Positions 11,543 to 23,730 are shown, numbered from the stretch's first letter. The stretch is DNA of 64,000 bases from Helichrysum umbraculigerum (GCA_949592205.1 CATIUR010000005.1:92443277-92507276); one strand, 5' to 3'. Numbers and translations are program-made. Notes: generated by a model from the letters alone, not told the origin.

Positions 11543-14135
11543 TGTCGCGCCGCCAGTAGTCACGGTCATTTTCGCAACTGGCAGCAGCACGACGGGTTTA
11601 GTTTTAAAATTTATATTTTGCTGGGGACCTAAGTTCTACTAGAGCTGTATAGCTGAAGTATGACCTAGGGTCGTTCTAAAGAGTTAATCGTATTGGGAAA
11701 CGACTTATCGGGACAAACAGTTCAAATTAGTGATGGTTTGAAAATAGTTTTGAGTGGGGGTTTATACTTAGGTCCTAATTAAATTTAAACTAATTAAAAA
11801 CAGTAATTAAAAGCGATAGGTTGAATCAGTATAAGGGGACTTGTGTTTGTTATGACTTCGTTAGCTTTTACGTGGGGTGATGCTGTATTTGGGGTTTTAT
11901 ATTTGAAAACGTCTTTTAAGATTTGTGTCTTGCGTTCACGTAGATACCTTGTGGTGTAAACACTAGCACCCTACTGATCAGGTCAACCGATCAGTATGTC
12001 ACTGAGTACTAGGCTGTCAGGATTCTGATCAGATCGGACTATCTTGAAACCCTCCTCACCGTCTCTTGTGACGAGACTAGGTGACCCTCCAGATGGGGTG
12101 CAGGAATAAGGTGACAGTCCGCAATTTATCTACTGATCTTTCTTAACACAGACAGAGATATCTAAGCTAGGCAAGGCATTTAAGATTTAAGACAGGTGGT
12201 GACTGATTAACATATACATTAATGGTTGTGATTGAGTTCAGAGATATTCGGCTGTGATACAGTCTTCGACCCACAGGGTTTTCCACAGTTTGTATGTAAT
12301 TGTACTGCACGATAGGTGTTTCCAATGTTATACTGTGTATTCACCCGTATTACGGTCTTTCCTGGATCAAATACTATGCCAGGATGTAATACAGTATACA
12401 GCCTTCGACCTTTCCAAGGTTTTCACGTGTTTGTACTCCACCAAAGGTGTTTCCAACATTATACCGGATACTCAGTCGTATTAGGGCTTTAACTGGATTA
12501 CATACTTTTCAGCCATCTGAACTCAATATATCTAAGGTTGTATTACAGTAAAACCATCTATGATAGCTAAACATCCCATTCACTTTAATGATTCAATCCC
12601 AATAAATCCCTGATTAATTCACGGTGTACTATACGATAGTTTAAACAATATTTCCATTAGTTACAAAATCAGACCATGTTTATTTTGGAAAACATAGATA
12701 GGTAGTGACTGTCTGAACAAGGTTAGCTCCTCCTTGTCATAAAGGTTCTAACCACGTTTATTGGAGGAAAGGCGATAGTTTAGTTTAAAATCATAAATGT
12801 ATAGTTAACAGTACACCGGTTTTCAATATTTAACAATTGGGATCATTATTCCACAATGGATTGTGCCCACGACTTTCATAGCTTCCACGTTCCGTACTAC
12901 ACACATTCGTGATGTTTCCGGCGCTATACAAATGAAAGCCGTATAACGTTACCTCCGTTGTTTCATAACGATGTTATCCCAATTGTATATAAAGTAGCAT
13001 CATCCCAAATATTAACAAGCTAACTACATCATAACAAACACAATAGCTAATCTACTCACTAATCATGGCAATGTATCCTAAATCAAACATAATAATAGCA
13101 TGCAACATTATGAAAGATAAGGATAGAAATAACCGAAAGTAATGCGTAGATTGAATAGTAGCTGAAAGATTACACGGGCAGAGCTCCGAAATATCCCGAG
13201 CAATATTACAAAGGAGATCCTTCAAGAATTCCAACTCTATTACAAAAGCTACCCTACTAAGCCTCCTCTAACTCCTAAGAGTTGTGCTAGAGAGATGATG
13301 CTAATTACCCACTAATTCTCCCCTAACTCCTAAGAGTAGTGCTAGAGAGAGAATGCTAACCTAATTCTAGAGAGAGAAATGAGATGAGAGGTGTTTAGAA
13401 ATGAGAAATGGAGGTTAGTATTTATAGGGAGAGGGTGAAAGCCTTGGTACAAGTCTTAAAGCATCAAATACAAGCATTAAAGCAGCATACGGGACAAGCG
13501 GACCAAGGGGGTCAAACGACACCTCACAAGGCAAAAGACCCCGTATACGGCACCCTAGGTACCGTATACTGCACTTAAGGTGCCGTATACGGCACCCTTG
13601 GTGGTAGGGGGGGGGGGGGGGGGGGTTGGTGCTCCATTTGGCCTCCTCTGATTCCTCGGTTGCTTGGTTCGTCCGTATGTTCTTCGTTTGGGCTCCGATT
13701 TGCTTGATTCTTGCGCCGTTGGCTTCGTTTTTCCGTTACGCTTCTAATGACACTGAGTTTCCAAATTTGGAATTGTTTGACTTTTGCGTGTTCCAGATGA
13801 CGATCGGCGAGCTTCCAGACTGTGTATCTTCTCCGTCTTTCGTCCGTTTCTTCTGATTCTTTCACCTCCGGTCTTGGATTTCCCTATGAAATCATAAAAT
13901 ATGAATTAAGATCTAATTCCATAAGTAAATTAAGAAGGGAATATTTAAGGTGACATTATTTGCCTCGTTTTGCGTGATAAACGGATGTTTTTGGTGATTT
14001 TAACAGCAATGCCTATAATTGGACCACTTTGGTGATTTTAAGTAAATAATAGATGTTTTAAGATGATTTCACCAAATATAAGTCCAATAAGTGCAGAATA
14101 ATGTGTCTAAAAACATGACTTTTTAGGTCACATCA
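11543..14135 (-). repeat. 5' LTR of the Athila-type element
   Basis: 2593 bp; carries the promoter for the element on the minus strand. A run of about 20 G (13606-13626) has expanded relative to the other LTR. Ends with the canonical TG/CA pair and borders the 5-bp duplication ACCCT. Confidence 0.93.
13416..13429 (-). promoter_or_regulatory. TATA box of the Athila-type 5' LTR
   Basis: On the minus strand CCCTATAAATAC is followed by a purine/pyrimidine-biased leader. The same motif is at about 5801-5812 in the other LTR. Its position, about 710 bp from the LTR start, fits a U3/R boundary. Confidence 0.6.
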
Positions 14136-14140
14136 ACCCT

Positions 14141-14766
14141 TAATGACTAAAGCAGAAAGTGTTCCCCCTCCCTCTCGATGAATTGAATCACATCTCCATT
14201 TATCCCGGACTCTCCGTAGGGCCTCTCTCTCTGTGATGCCGCACAATGGTGGCAATTATTAATATATTTTGTGTTTATATTTTCATGTTCAATTGATTGT
14301 GGACATTGTCAAAAAGTTAGGTCTATCGTCTGTGTGTTTAATCTTAATTGCAAAATTCGTAACCATAGCCCGTATACCTTACTTTCAGTTTGTTTTCAAA
14401 CTATTCAGGTTTTAGGTTTCAGATTGGAGATTGATATAAAGATTTATATTGATGGTTCAGAAAGCTCTGTTTTGGTGCCCGCCAACTGTTTGTCAAAATG
14501 TCGAAATGAAAAAATTAGTTTGTAGGATTCACGTGGTGGAGTGAAGATGTATTGGGAATAGCAGTCACTGAATTTGCACCATTTTCTTTAGGTGAGATTC
14601 GATCTTTAAATCTTATTTTTTAATAATAACTTATTTTAAGCTCTAATTTCGTAATGATTCTATATATAAGTTTGAACCTTTTGAGACACAATTTGCAGAA
14701 TGTGACGATTGATAAGCTCCTGGAGGGTAATATATAAAAAACGGAGTAAACAAATCATTTTCCCAA

Positions 14767-14767
<1 letters not shown>
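14141..14767. other. Non-coding sequence between elements
   Basis: No gene is supported. A plus-strand frame at 14271-14525 has no recognisable domain and begins at a non-ATG codon. Confidence 0.35.

Positions 14768-14862
<95 letters not shown>
14768..14862. repeat. (AAT)n microsatellite
   Basis: About 95 bp of uninterrupted AAT repeats directly abut the long-TIR MITE that follows. On the minus strand it reads as poly-leucine, which is not a gene. Confidence 0.97.
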
Positions 14863-14863
<1 letters not shown>

Positions 14864-15446
14864 GGGCTAATAGCCTAAAAAGGTAATGTAAAGTTAAAAA
14901 TTTCCCAACTAGGGGAATATCACTTTCTCCATTGCCCAAAAAGGACCAATAACTTTAATTCTTGCTGGAAAATGATTGTTTTTGTCAAAAATCTTAAATT
15001 AAGAGGAATATCGCTTGATTAATTGTTTTTATTTACAAAATTAAGCCCAGTTAAAGATGATGCACATCATTTATAAACACTTTATACCACGAATTAGGGT
15101 TTAAAACATTTGGAGTCATAAGCACAACCACTTAGGGTTCCAAAATTGCAGTTAAAAATAATTGTTTAAAAGATGGCGAATCGTGAAAATTGAAGGTTGT
15201 GTGTTGATAATGCAAGAATGTGAACCTTTTGGATACATAGGAACCCTAGCAAGTCGTTTCAAGAGTCAATTTTGTATATAAATAACTTTGATCGATTGAT
15301 ATTCCCCTTAATTTAAGATTTTTGACAAAAACAATCCTTTTCCGGCAAGAATAAAAGTTATGGGTCCTTTTTGGGCAATGGGAAAAGTGATATTCCCTTA
15401 ATTAGAAATTTTGAACTTTACATTACCTTTCCGGGCTATTTGCCCT
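14863..15446. mobile_element. Long-TIR MITE, probably Mutator-like
   Basis: A 584-bp element begins AGGGCTAATAGCC and ends GGCTATTTGCCCT. The two ends form an inverted repeat of about 165 bp at high identity; for example AAAAATCTTAAATTAAG on the left matches its complement on the right. Flanks are AAT-rich on both sides, consistent with a 9-bp duplication close to AATAATAAT, but the microsatellite makes this ambiguous. A roughly 40-bp word (CGGAGTAAA to CCCAAAATAAT) is also repeated just outside each end (about 14739 and 15485). No coding capacity. Confidence 0.75.
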
Positions 15447-16237
15447 AAATAATAATATTGAAAATAAGCTTAATATAAAAAAAAATCGGAGTAAAAAAAT
15501 AATTTCCCAAAATAATATAACAATATAATAATGATAATATATCTATATAACTAAATGAGGAGACATAAAGTGATTTGTCAACTACTCACTCATGCCACAT
15601 CATCTTGAATCCTATGTGTCATCGTTATATGATACAAGATTGATGAGGTGGATTTTCCTACATATACAAGGTAAACATGGTAATATAATATTGAATAATT
15701 AATTATAATTAATTTAATATTAATGTGTCATCATTTTTGGACCGTAGATAATGCAATAGATAATTAATTTGTTACGAATTTAATATAAAGTAATGTGTCA
15801 TGTGATAACATTTGTAGTCTAATTTTTTATTATAGCCGAAAATTATGAATTTCTTTATCTATTTTTTTCTTCTTTTGAGCTATTTATTTTTTTCCTTCTT
15901 CATCTTAATTTTAACACTTCTTTCTATAACTTTATAAAAAAAAATTTATAACTTTTAGTAAATCGGTATAACTTACTTCTAATATTATTATAGTTTTCAT
16001 AATAGTTTTGTCTATTTGACAATTCTATTTATCAATTTGCAAACTCGGGGTTCTCAATTTTGTTTATTTTGTAATATGGATACAAGATTTATGAATAGGA
16101 AGATCAAGTTCATCATCTTTCTTTTTAAGAAAAGGTTTTATTAGTTTTAATCACACAACTTAATTATAATTTTGTATGCAACTGGTAAGAGGTGTAATTT
16201 TTTTATTTTTATATTACTTTTTAAATCTATATAATTT
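15447..16237. other. AT-rich non-coding sequence
   Basis: No gene, repeat unit or terminal motif recognised. It ends at the TTT duplication of the CACTA element. Confidence 0.4.
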
Positions 16238-16784
16238 CACTACTACAAAAGTGAGCATTTAAGGTGCCACTAAAAGGCAGTTCTAGAAGGAAACCCGCTG
16301 CTTGGTTAAAAAGGTGGGGTCAAAAGCATTTATATGGCGGGCATTGATAGCATATTAAAGCGGGTTTATGTAAACCGCCTTACAAATACTAAAAGGATAG
16401 CGGTTTTACTGACCCCGCTTTAATTGCTAGTATTTTTTATAGGCGGTTTTACTGACCCCGCTTTCATTGATAGTATTTTTATAGGCGGTTTTATTAAAAC
16501 GATGTATTTTTCAATATTTTGCATTTTTGAAATAATAACAATTAATATGTTTATTGTTTCAATTTACGAGTTTGATTTAATTTAATGTCGTTTAATTTAC
16601 TCCATTGACTATGATGATTTTATGGAGTAATAAAATTATTAAGCGGTTGAAATATAACAGAAAAAGCATAACATAACATTAATAATAATTAATTAAATAA
16701 TAATTGTAATAATCTAAAATTAATAAAATAATAATTGTAATAATATAAAATTAATAATAACGTAACATAAAAGATCATATGGGT

Positions 16785-17131
16785 CTATGGGTCTGGATTG
16801 TAGATGGTCATGATCAGATCCGTGGTCTTTTCCTCATATTCCTTGATCTTTATGCTCTTTTTGTCTATACGTTCAATATGGAATTGAATAGATTCTTCAT
16901 CTCGCTTGATACCTTCTTTCAAATTCTGTACAAGTTTTTCAACATAGACATTTATGGCCTGAAGTGTCCTGCATTACACTTGTCCCAAACATGTTGGGAA
17001 ACACCGAAACGCTCATAGGGGTTCTTCTGATGGGACGAGGATGATGGTTGTGGTGATGGTTGTGGTGATGGTGGTGGGCTTGTACTTATTGCTCTCTTGT
17101 TTCTCTTGGCATTGTTGGATGAGGACGCCAT
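16785..17131 (-). pseudogene. Small frameshifted reading frame in the CACTA 5' region
   Basis: From an ATG at about 17131 the minus strand encodes a basic N-terminus (MASSSNNAKRNKR), a serine/proline repeat (SPQPSPQPSSSS) and then NPYERFGVSQHVWDKC. The frame stops at 16952, but a one-base shift there lets it continue as VYVEKLVQNLKEGIKRDEE and a charged, likely coiled-coil tail, ending NPDP at 16785. Codon-like continuity after the shift suggests a former protein of about 115 residues. I do not recognise the family. It could be an accessory CACTA gene or a captured plant fragment. Moderate to low certainty that it was ever translated. Confidence 0.4.
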
Positions 17132-17279
17132 TAGAATTTGCTGAGAAATGAAAATACGGGACTTTGTGTTGTAATTAAGGAAAATACGAGACTTTGTGTA
17201 GAACTTAGATATGAGACGTTTAGGAAAAATTCGGTTTATATAAACGAGTTGTTTAATCAATTGGCGCAACGATCAACTA

Positions 17280-19486
17280 ACTGAGTAACTGTAACATCAA
17301 AACCGCCTTAAAGATGCACAAAAGGCGCCAATTGAAACTCAACAATCAACAAGGAAAAATACAAAAAGGCGCCAATTGAAACTCAACAGACTCTTTTATT
17401 AAACTGTAAAATAAAAAGCCATTTAAAAAAAACCACGTTAATCGTACAAACTGAAGTCAATGGGAAGTGAAGAGTATATATACTCCATATATAACATGTC
17501 TCTACTTGAAACATGATTGAGGTCCATGTTGAGGACTTAATCAAAAAACTCGTTGACAAAATAAAAAGAAAAGGTATGCTACTCCTTCATCAAAAGTTAG
17601 AGCATCAAACTCCAACCAAAGAATTAAGGAAGCACCAAAAAATAATATACAATATATGCCGAAGCTGAAATCAAAAAAACCCCTTATTTTGAAAGGAATT
17701 CACCATTTCAAAACAATTTCAAGGCCTTGATATGAGCTTCAACTATACAAAATTCATAAAAATGCTCACCAACAGCCTATGAAACGTGGCAAAGAATTTA
17801 TGTTTGTAACTGTGAAATTGCACTTGCGTGCAATGCATTCACAAACAAGCTTTCTTTACACGTTCCGTCCGTTGGTCAACATTTTTTACGGAGTATGTTA
17901 TAAATGAGAAATTGCAGTTGCGAAGAATATATTGATTGTTACTTTTTTTTTGTCGAAAAGTGATCAAGAAAAGGAAAGGGTAATACTTCATTTTTTTGCT
18001 TTTTTGGATAAAGAAGACAAAACCCCATATATTGGTTCATAATTTTGTTTTGAGTGTTTAGAGCAAACATACTTCACCTCATCTCAGGCTTCTTACTTTT
18101 TATAGTGCGAATGGAGCCACGGAGGTATTGAATACATCAACTACCAAAAGTATTATATGGCGGTTGTTTTAGAAACCGCTTAAGTAACAAACAAAAATTA
18201 GTGGTTCAAGTTTAAAACTCTTTAACCAAAAATTAATTTTAAATTGGCCTTAATCTTAAAAAAATGAGACGGTTAATACAAACTCCGCCTTTTACTTGAT
18301 GTACGAGTTTGAAATGATAGCATATATTAAAGGCGGTTAGTATAAACACCGCCTTTAATCGAATAAAATTTATTGTTTTGGTAAAAAACAAAACTAAAAA
18401 GTGCATTTAAATTGAAGTCTGAAGATGAGTCTATGTGTTTATATATGGAGCAAATATATGCATGAATTGTGATTGGTGCATGTATTGTCATTGGATAAAT
18501 TCAGTACAGTAAGTCGATTAACATTCATGGAGTTTAGAATAGTTTTGTGATATAATGTGCATTTGTAGTTTTGTAAAAGTTAATAAAGTTGCCTTCTAAT
18601 AATAATTTTTGCAAAGCGTATGTTTGCCCATATTTAAGGCCGTTAGTTTAAAACCATTAAAAAACCTTCCTAATTTTCTTGGTTAATTGTTTCTTTAAAG
18701 CAATAGTTATTTCTATAATAATAATCACGTAGAAATATACAAATCAATTGATATCAGAGTTCGGAATGAATTATTATCATCATCAGTTATACAGCTAAAT
18801 TAGATTAAATGAATGGAAAATCAACATTAACAATCTTATGAGGTAATACAATATTTCCTTTTATCATTAAAAAAAAATAATCAAACAAACATAAAGAAAT
18901 AACAATATTTTTCATAAAAAATTTATAAGGTAATACAATATCTCTTTTGAACTCCTTAGAAGCCCGCCTCTTCATTTTGTATATCGACGATCATCACTAT
19001 TATCATATACAATCATCGGAGAGGAAAAAATTCATTAAAACGTAACGAAATCATCCATACGTATTAATGACTCTCAGCCTCCCTGTTTTGGGACCGAACA
19101 CCGGGAACAAAGTTGGAAAGGATGTGTGTAGTCTTTGCATCCAAACACAAAGCTCCTTTGGTGGATTGCCCAATTAGGGTAGAACTCGACTCCGTCTCCG
19201 AGACGGAATTCATCTACGGAGACAGAGAATTTAAAGAGAGAAATAGCGGCCGTGAAATTATTATGTGAACATCAAGAAGATGTTAATGAAAAAGAGATCC
19301 GATAATAAAAAGAGGGAATAGAAACTGATTAGTTGTTTCATTTTTAGTTTGATTGAAATAGGTCATGATAAAATGAGTATGTGTATTTATAAGATGTTCG
19401 GGAGATATAATTAAGCTGTGAAATAGAAAACCGCTCTTGTATGTACACATACATCATTACATTATGCATATATATGCGACAATAAA
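17280..19486. other. Non-coding 5' interior of the CACTA element
   Basis: No gene recognised. Subterminal-type words continue, including short hairpins such as GGCGGTTAGTATAAACACCGCC-like pairs at about 18330-18350 and 18160-18180. Confidence 0.5.
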
Positions 19487-19851
19487 AGGGTGTTCAAAAA
19501 ATATCCGTATCCGAATCCGTTACCCGAATATCCAAAAAACCGATCCGAAAATATCCAAAAATTAGGGAGTGTTCAAAAATATCCGAATCCGAATCCGTTA
19601 CCCGAATATCCGAAAAACCGATCCGAAAATATCCAAAAATTCAGATATATCCGAAATTTCGGATTCGGATTCGAAATCGGTTTTCATAAATAGATTATAG
19701 TTATTGAATATTGATTCAAAAAAATGATATTATGTGGTTAATATTTCATATTATCAATATATAAACTCAATAACTTAAGATTTGGTTAATTAGATAATGT
19801 GATAAATTGAATGATTTGAAAATTAATTCGGATATCCGAGTTTGAACACCC
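19487..19851. mobile_element. hAT-like MITE with duplicated left end
   Basis: The left end GGGTGTTCAAA and right end TTTGAACACCC are inverted repeats, with GGATATCCG-type words near both ends, as in a common plant hAT MITE. The first roughly 78 bp are tandemly duplicated (19487 and about 19566). No clear 8-bp duplication was found, so the insertion is probably old. Confidence 0.6.
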
Positions 19852-20039
19852 ATATGATGTACGTATGTGTACATGTCTGTATTCAATGGAGCACAACCAA
19901 ACCCCCCACAACGTTCAACCATGCAAGGATCGCCGGGCAAATCACCTCCATTTACATATACCAACATCGGAGCTGGAACTCGCGATGATTAATCCTTAAT
20001 GTTGTCGGACAAGCGCTTCATTAGTGACATGTATAGTGT

Positions 20040-20290
20040 CGTATGTATGTATGTATGTATGTATGTAAGTATGTATGTATGTATGTATGTGGTTGTATGT
20101 ATTTGTGCATGCATGTATATATGTACGTATAGTATCGTATGTTATGGCTGTATATGTATGTATATGCATGTATGCATATATATGTGCGCGTATGTAGGTG
20201 TACGTTATGTATGTTATGTTGCATATATATGCATGTGTATGTATATATATGTACGTATGTGTACATGTCATTATATATACATGTAATTAT
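20040..20290. repeat. Degenerate (TATG)n microsatellite
   Basis: Long runs of GTATGTATG with interruptions such as CGTATG and GCATG. All six-frame open readings here are Y/C/I/V/T low-complexity artefacts. Confidence 0.9.
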
Positions 20291-20424
20291 ATGGTTGTCT
20301 GTATATTCAATGGAGCACGAGCAACTAAACCTAAATATAACATCTCGCCTTACCACGACACAATATTGTCCGCTTTGCCCGCAGGCGCATGGCTTTTTCT
20401 TGGTGACCACACTACTACCACCAC

Positions 20425-20504
20425 TACTTCCCAGGAGGTCACCCATCCGGGAACTACCCCCGCTCGAGCACACTTAACTATAGTGTTCTGACGGGATCTG
20501 CTCT
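20425..20504 (-). other. 5S-rRNA-derived segment in Cassandra 3' LTR
   Basis: The minus strand reads GATCCCGTCAGAAC, then GTTAAGTGTGCTCGAGCG, then GGATGGGTGACCTCCTGGGA, the conserved middle and 3' part of plant 5S rRNA including the internal RNA polymerase III promoter region. A second copy lies at about 20795-20850 in the truncated 5' LTR. This is part of the retroelement, not a 5S gene: the 5' third of 5S rRNA is not conserved. Confidence 0.88.
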
Positions 20505-20682
20505 ACTTGTGGCCCCAAAACGCACTGTGTCATGTAAAGAGGATATATATTACCCTTATAAGCCCCAGATCTGTCATGTCCACGACCGATGTGGGATTCG
20601 CTTAAGGTGTTACAATCACCCCCTCTTGTGACTCATCATACTCGATAAGGTTTGCCCCACCATCCCGAACGGCACATGAGTT

Positions 20683-20694
20683 GCTCTGATACCA
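20683..20694 (-). promoter_or_regulatory. Primer binding site, initiator tRNA-Met
   Basis: TGGTATCAGAGC on the minus strand, 4 bp after the end of the Cassandra 5' LTR. Confidence 0.9.
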
Positions 20695-20847
20695 TAATTG
20701 TAATCCCGCCTTACCACGACATAATATTGTCTGCTTTGCCTGCAGGCGTAAGGATTTTTGTTGGCGACCACACTACTACGTACCACTACTACTTCCCAGG
20801 AGGTCACCCATCCTTTAAATACCCCTGCTCGAGCATACTTAACTACA

Positions 20848-20852
<5 letters not shown>

Positions 20853-20923
<71 letters not shown>

Positions 20924-21055
20924 ATATATATGTATGTATGTATATGTATGTACGTATGTATATGTATGTACGTGTGTATATGTATGTACGTGTATACATA
21001 TACACACGTACATACATATACATACGTACATACATATACATACATACATATATAT

Positions 21056-21140
<85 letters not shown>

Positions 21141-21200
21141 TATACTTATGTGTGCAAATATATGTCTGTATATGCATGCATGTATGTATGTATGTAAAAC
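20853..21200. repeat. (TA)n/(TATG)n tract with a long palindrome
   Basis: TA repeats on both sides enclose a near-perfect palindrome with arms of about 48 bp (20935-20982 and about 21003-21052) made of TATGTATGTACG words and their complements, centred near 20997. The open frames over this tract are low-complexity artefacts. Confidence 0.9.
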
Positions 21201-21654
21201 GGTTAACAACTGAACCGCCTTAATATTAAAAAATGTGAATGTAAGACGATTTTCTTACCAATTCAAATTTTGACTTTTTCGGAACCCGCCAATATCAAAA
21301 ACTTTATGCGCCAATAATATTCTGTAAGTGAACGCATTTGAACATATATTTCTGGATCAATATATATCTCATCTCGAAATTACCTTGGGCGACTTCGGCG
21401 ATAAAAGAACTACACCAAAAATTAATTATGGTGAAAAGTGTGACGGCTTACTTGTGCATTTATTTGAGGTATTCGATCGATCTTGTTTATATACACGTAA
21501 GTTTCTCTACTCTTGAAGCGTGTTAATTGAGCTATATCTTATTACTTGTTGTTGTTTTCTTAACAATTAATGTTGAATATGAAAAGTATATAAATATTAT
21601 TGCAAATTAATGTTGTTGAAAAAGATTGGTATTTATATATAAATAAAAGTACAA

Positions 21655-21657
<3 letters not shown>

Positions 21658-21719
<62 letters not shown>
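21658..21719. repeat. (TA)n microsatellite at solo LTR left border
   Basis: About 60 bp of TA. A second TA tract (23731-23766) lies immediately after the solo LTR, suggesting the LTR inserted into one TA microsatellite. Confidence 0.9.
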
Positions 21720-21723
<4 letters not shown>

Positions 21724-23726
21724 ACACCCACTTTTTGGGCCTAGTAGTATTATGATATATTTCCTGACTTTAAATAAATGTTTAATATGTTAGGAAATAG
21801 TTTTGTTTAGTTTGCTTGAAAATAATTGGAAAGATGTCAAATGATTAATTGTGACAGATAAATTATTAATTGTTTTACATTAATAAAGTTGTAGGAAGAA
21901 TAAAAAATAGTCGGACTCGTAAATGGTTTTTGGGTTCCAGACAATATGTTTAGATTGGTACAAAAAGTATACCAATATTTGAAGTCGGTTAAGTAAGGAG
22001 CCGACTTAATTCCTTTAACTTTCCTAAACTTTCTTACTTCCCTTCTTGATGCACAAACACAACACCTAGTAAGAAATTGAAAACAAAGATTTGTTCTGTG
22101 ATTTTGATTCAAACTTATTAACAGAAGATTATTATTATCATCATCTTGATTCTATCATCTTCTTTGATTTGGTAAGTGTTCTTGTTTATTACACTTGAAA
22201 TTGGTTTTAATTGAATCAAGTGGGTTATGATATAGATATGAAATTATAGCTTGATAGTTGTTATGTGATGTTACTGAAGATTGTTGTTGTTAATTGCTGT
22301 TACTAATTGGGTTAGAAGCTAGAAATTCAAGTTCGAATTTAGTATGATTTGGATCTAGAAATTCTTGCAGGTTGCAGATCGCTGGGTGTAAGGGAGTACC
22401 CGGCGGGTACTACCTTTACCCGGCGGGTAGTAATGAATTTAATTTTTGATCCGGCGGATTGTGGCAAATTCATGGGGATCCGGCGGATCCTAATATAGAT
22501 CCAGCGGATACTCGTTGTTCGAATCTACATCTTAATTTAGCACTTGAATAATACTTTTGAATTATTAGATCCGGTGGATCCAAGGTCTATCCGGTGGATC
22601 CTGTTTGTGAAAAGTTTAAGTACCCGGCGGGTACTCTAGATACCGGCGGGTAAGACCTTGTTCCAGCAGCTTTGTTTTAAGTTTGAGTACTTATGATTTC
22701 TAAATATAACTTGACCATAGTATGTTAAATTATGTTATATTTCTGAGATAAGTTGTATACTTATAAATGAAATGATATAAGTGTGAATTACCATCCGATT
22801 ATTGTTTACCATGTTGATATGGTATATTATGTAGTTGAATAGTATAATGACTTATGTTATATAATTATAACATAAGTTCATTGTTATTAATGAGTTACTG
22901 ACTCATTATTCTATTTTATTCTCAGATTGTGAGAAGACTCAGTAATATTAGATCTCTGAGTGGACGACTGAGGTAACGGTGAGTGGATTTGTACTCTCAG
23001 TGTAATTTAGTGGTAACATGTTTGGTTACATTGAGTAAACGTGGATTTTACAGTTGATAGACTATTAGTCTAACCTGATACATGTGATTATGTGAAATAT
23101 GGCTTTTGGGCATATGTGATGATAAAGAGGTCAACATGGGTTGGGCTTGGTTGCTATTATTTGGCCGATGGGGGTTCCTTGTACACAAAGTTAATGGGAA
23201 CCTATGTAATGTGGGAGAATAGTAACAGGCTATCAGTAAACCGCTGTATTGGCCTGCAGCTCAGTGGGGTTTATAAGTGTTGCTTGAGGGCCACCCGGGC
23301 TTGAGGGTTCCTCAAGGACCACCGATCCTCTTTGATATTTGTGTGTTTACGATTATTTGATGTAAACAGATTTGTTAGGCTAAGTTAGACTGTCGGTTAC
23401 ATGTCTATTCACTTAGCTTCGTGCTAATCCCCCCACGTTACTTCTTGTAGGTTATTATTAGATAACGGGTTGGGCAAGAAGCTGTTGATTGAATGGAATG
23501 TTTGACGACCAGGTGTTTACTCTGATATCTGATTTGTATAAATCAACGTATCTTTTGGAATTATATAACACCCATATGTTGTGTTTCAAATTACAGGGTT
23601 AAAAACCTATTTATATATGGTTTGAAACGGTTTGACTTTATGTATATATATAATATGAAATGTATGTTTTGGACTTACGCTTCCGATGTAAAATATATAT
23701 AAATAATGTTAGAAAATATGGGGTGG

Positions 23727-23730
<4 letters not shown>
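21720..23730 (+). mobile_element. Solo LTR of a Tekay-type Ty3/gypsy element
   Basis: About 2.0 kb starting TGTAACACCC and ending GGGGTGGTATA. It aligns along its length with the LTR at 27808-29815 read on the minus strand. Shared landmarks include TTTTGGGTTCCAGACAATA near the start, GGTGAGTGGATTTG near 22980, TTAGCTTCGTGCTAATCC near 23410, and TTACGCTTCCGA near the end. No internal domain is attached, so it is a recombination relic. A block of CCGGCGGGTA and ATCCGGCGGAT palindromic repeats lies at 22395-22650. Confidence 0.85.

Larger units (their letters stand above)
3916..14135 (-). mobile_element. Complete Athila-type LTR retrotransposon lacking reverse transcriptase (TR-GAG-like)
   Basis: Two LTRs of about 2.59 kb bound a 5.0-kb internal region, and the whole is flanked by a perfect 5-bp duplication ACCCT (3911-3915 and 14136-14140). 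Read on the minus strand the LTR starts TGATGTGACC and ends in CA. The primer binding site matches tRNA-Asp and a purine-rich tract precedes the 3' LTR. The only gene is a gag-protease frame. No reverse transcriptase, RNase H or integrase can be found between it and the 3' LTR. The LTRs are nearly identical, so insertion is recent. Movement would need enzymes from a complete relative. Confidence 0.93.
20337..20853 (-). mobile_element. Cassandra-type TRIM retrotransposon (5' LTR truncated)
   Basis: On the minus strand the 3' LTR (about 20337-20614) starts TGTAACACCTTAAGCGAATC and contains a 5S-rRNA-like segment. A short internal region of about 85 bp (20615-20698) has a primer binding site for initiator tRNA-Met at one end and a purine tract (AAGAGGGGGTGA) at the other. 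The 5' LTR (20699-20853) is homologous but is cut off by a (TA)n tract. Miniature size, Met primer site and 5S sequence in the LTR together define Cassandra. It is non-autonomous with no coding capacity. It lies within the CACTA element. Confidence 0.9.

Noticed and set aside
14643..14939. Minus-strand frame with a long leucine run
   Set aside because: This is translation of the (AAT)n microsatellite and MITE end, not a membrane protein.
20425..20504. A functional 5S rRNA gene
   Set aside because: Only the middle and 3' part of 5S is conserved and it lies in an LTR with primer site and polypurine tract, so it belongs to Cassandra.
19996..21223. Many overlapping frames rich in Y, I, C, T, H
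   Set aside because: They read TA and TATG microsatellites on both strands; no codon-like composition.
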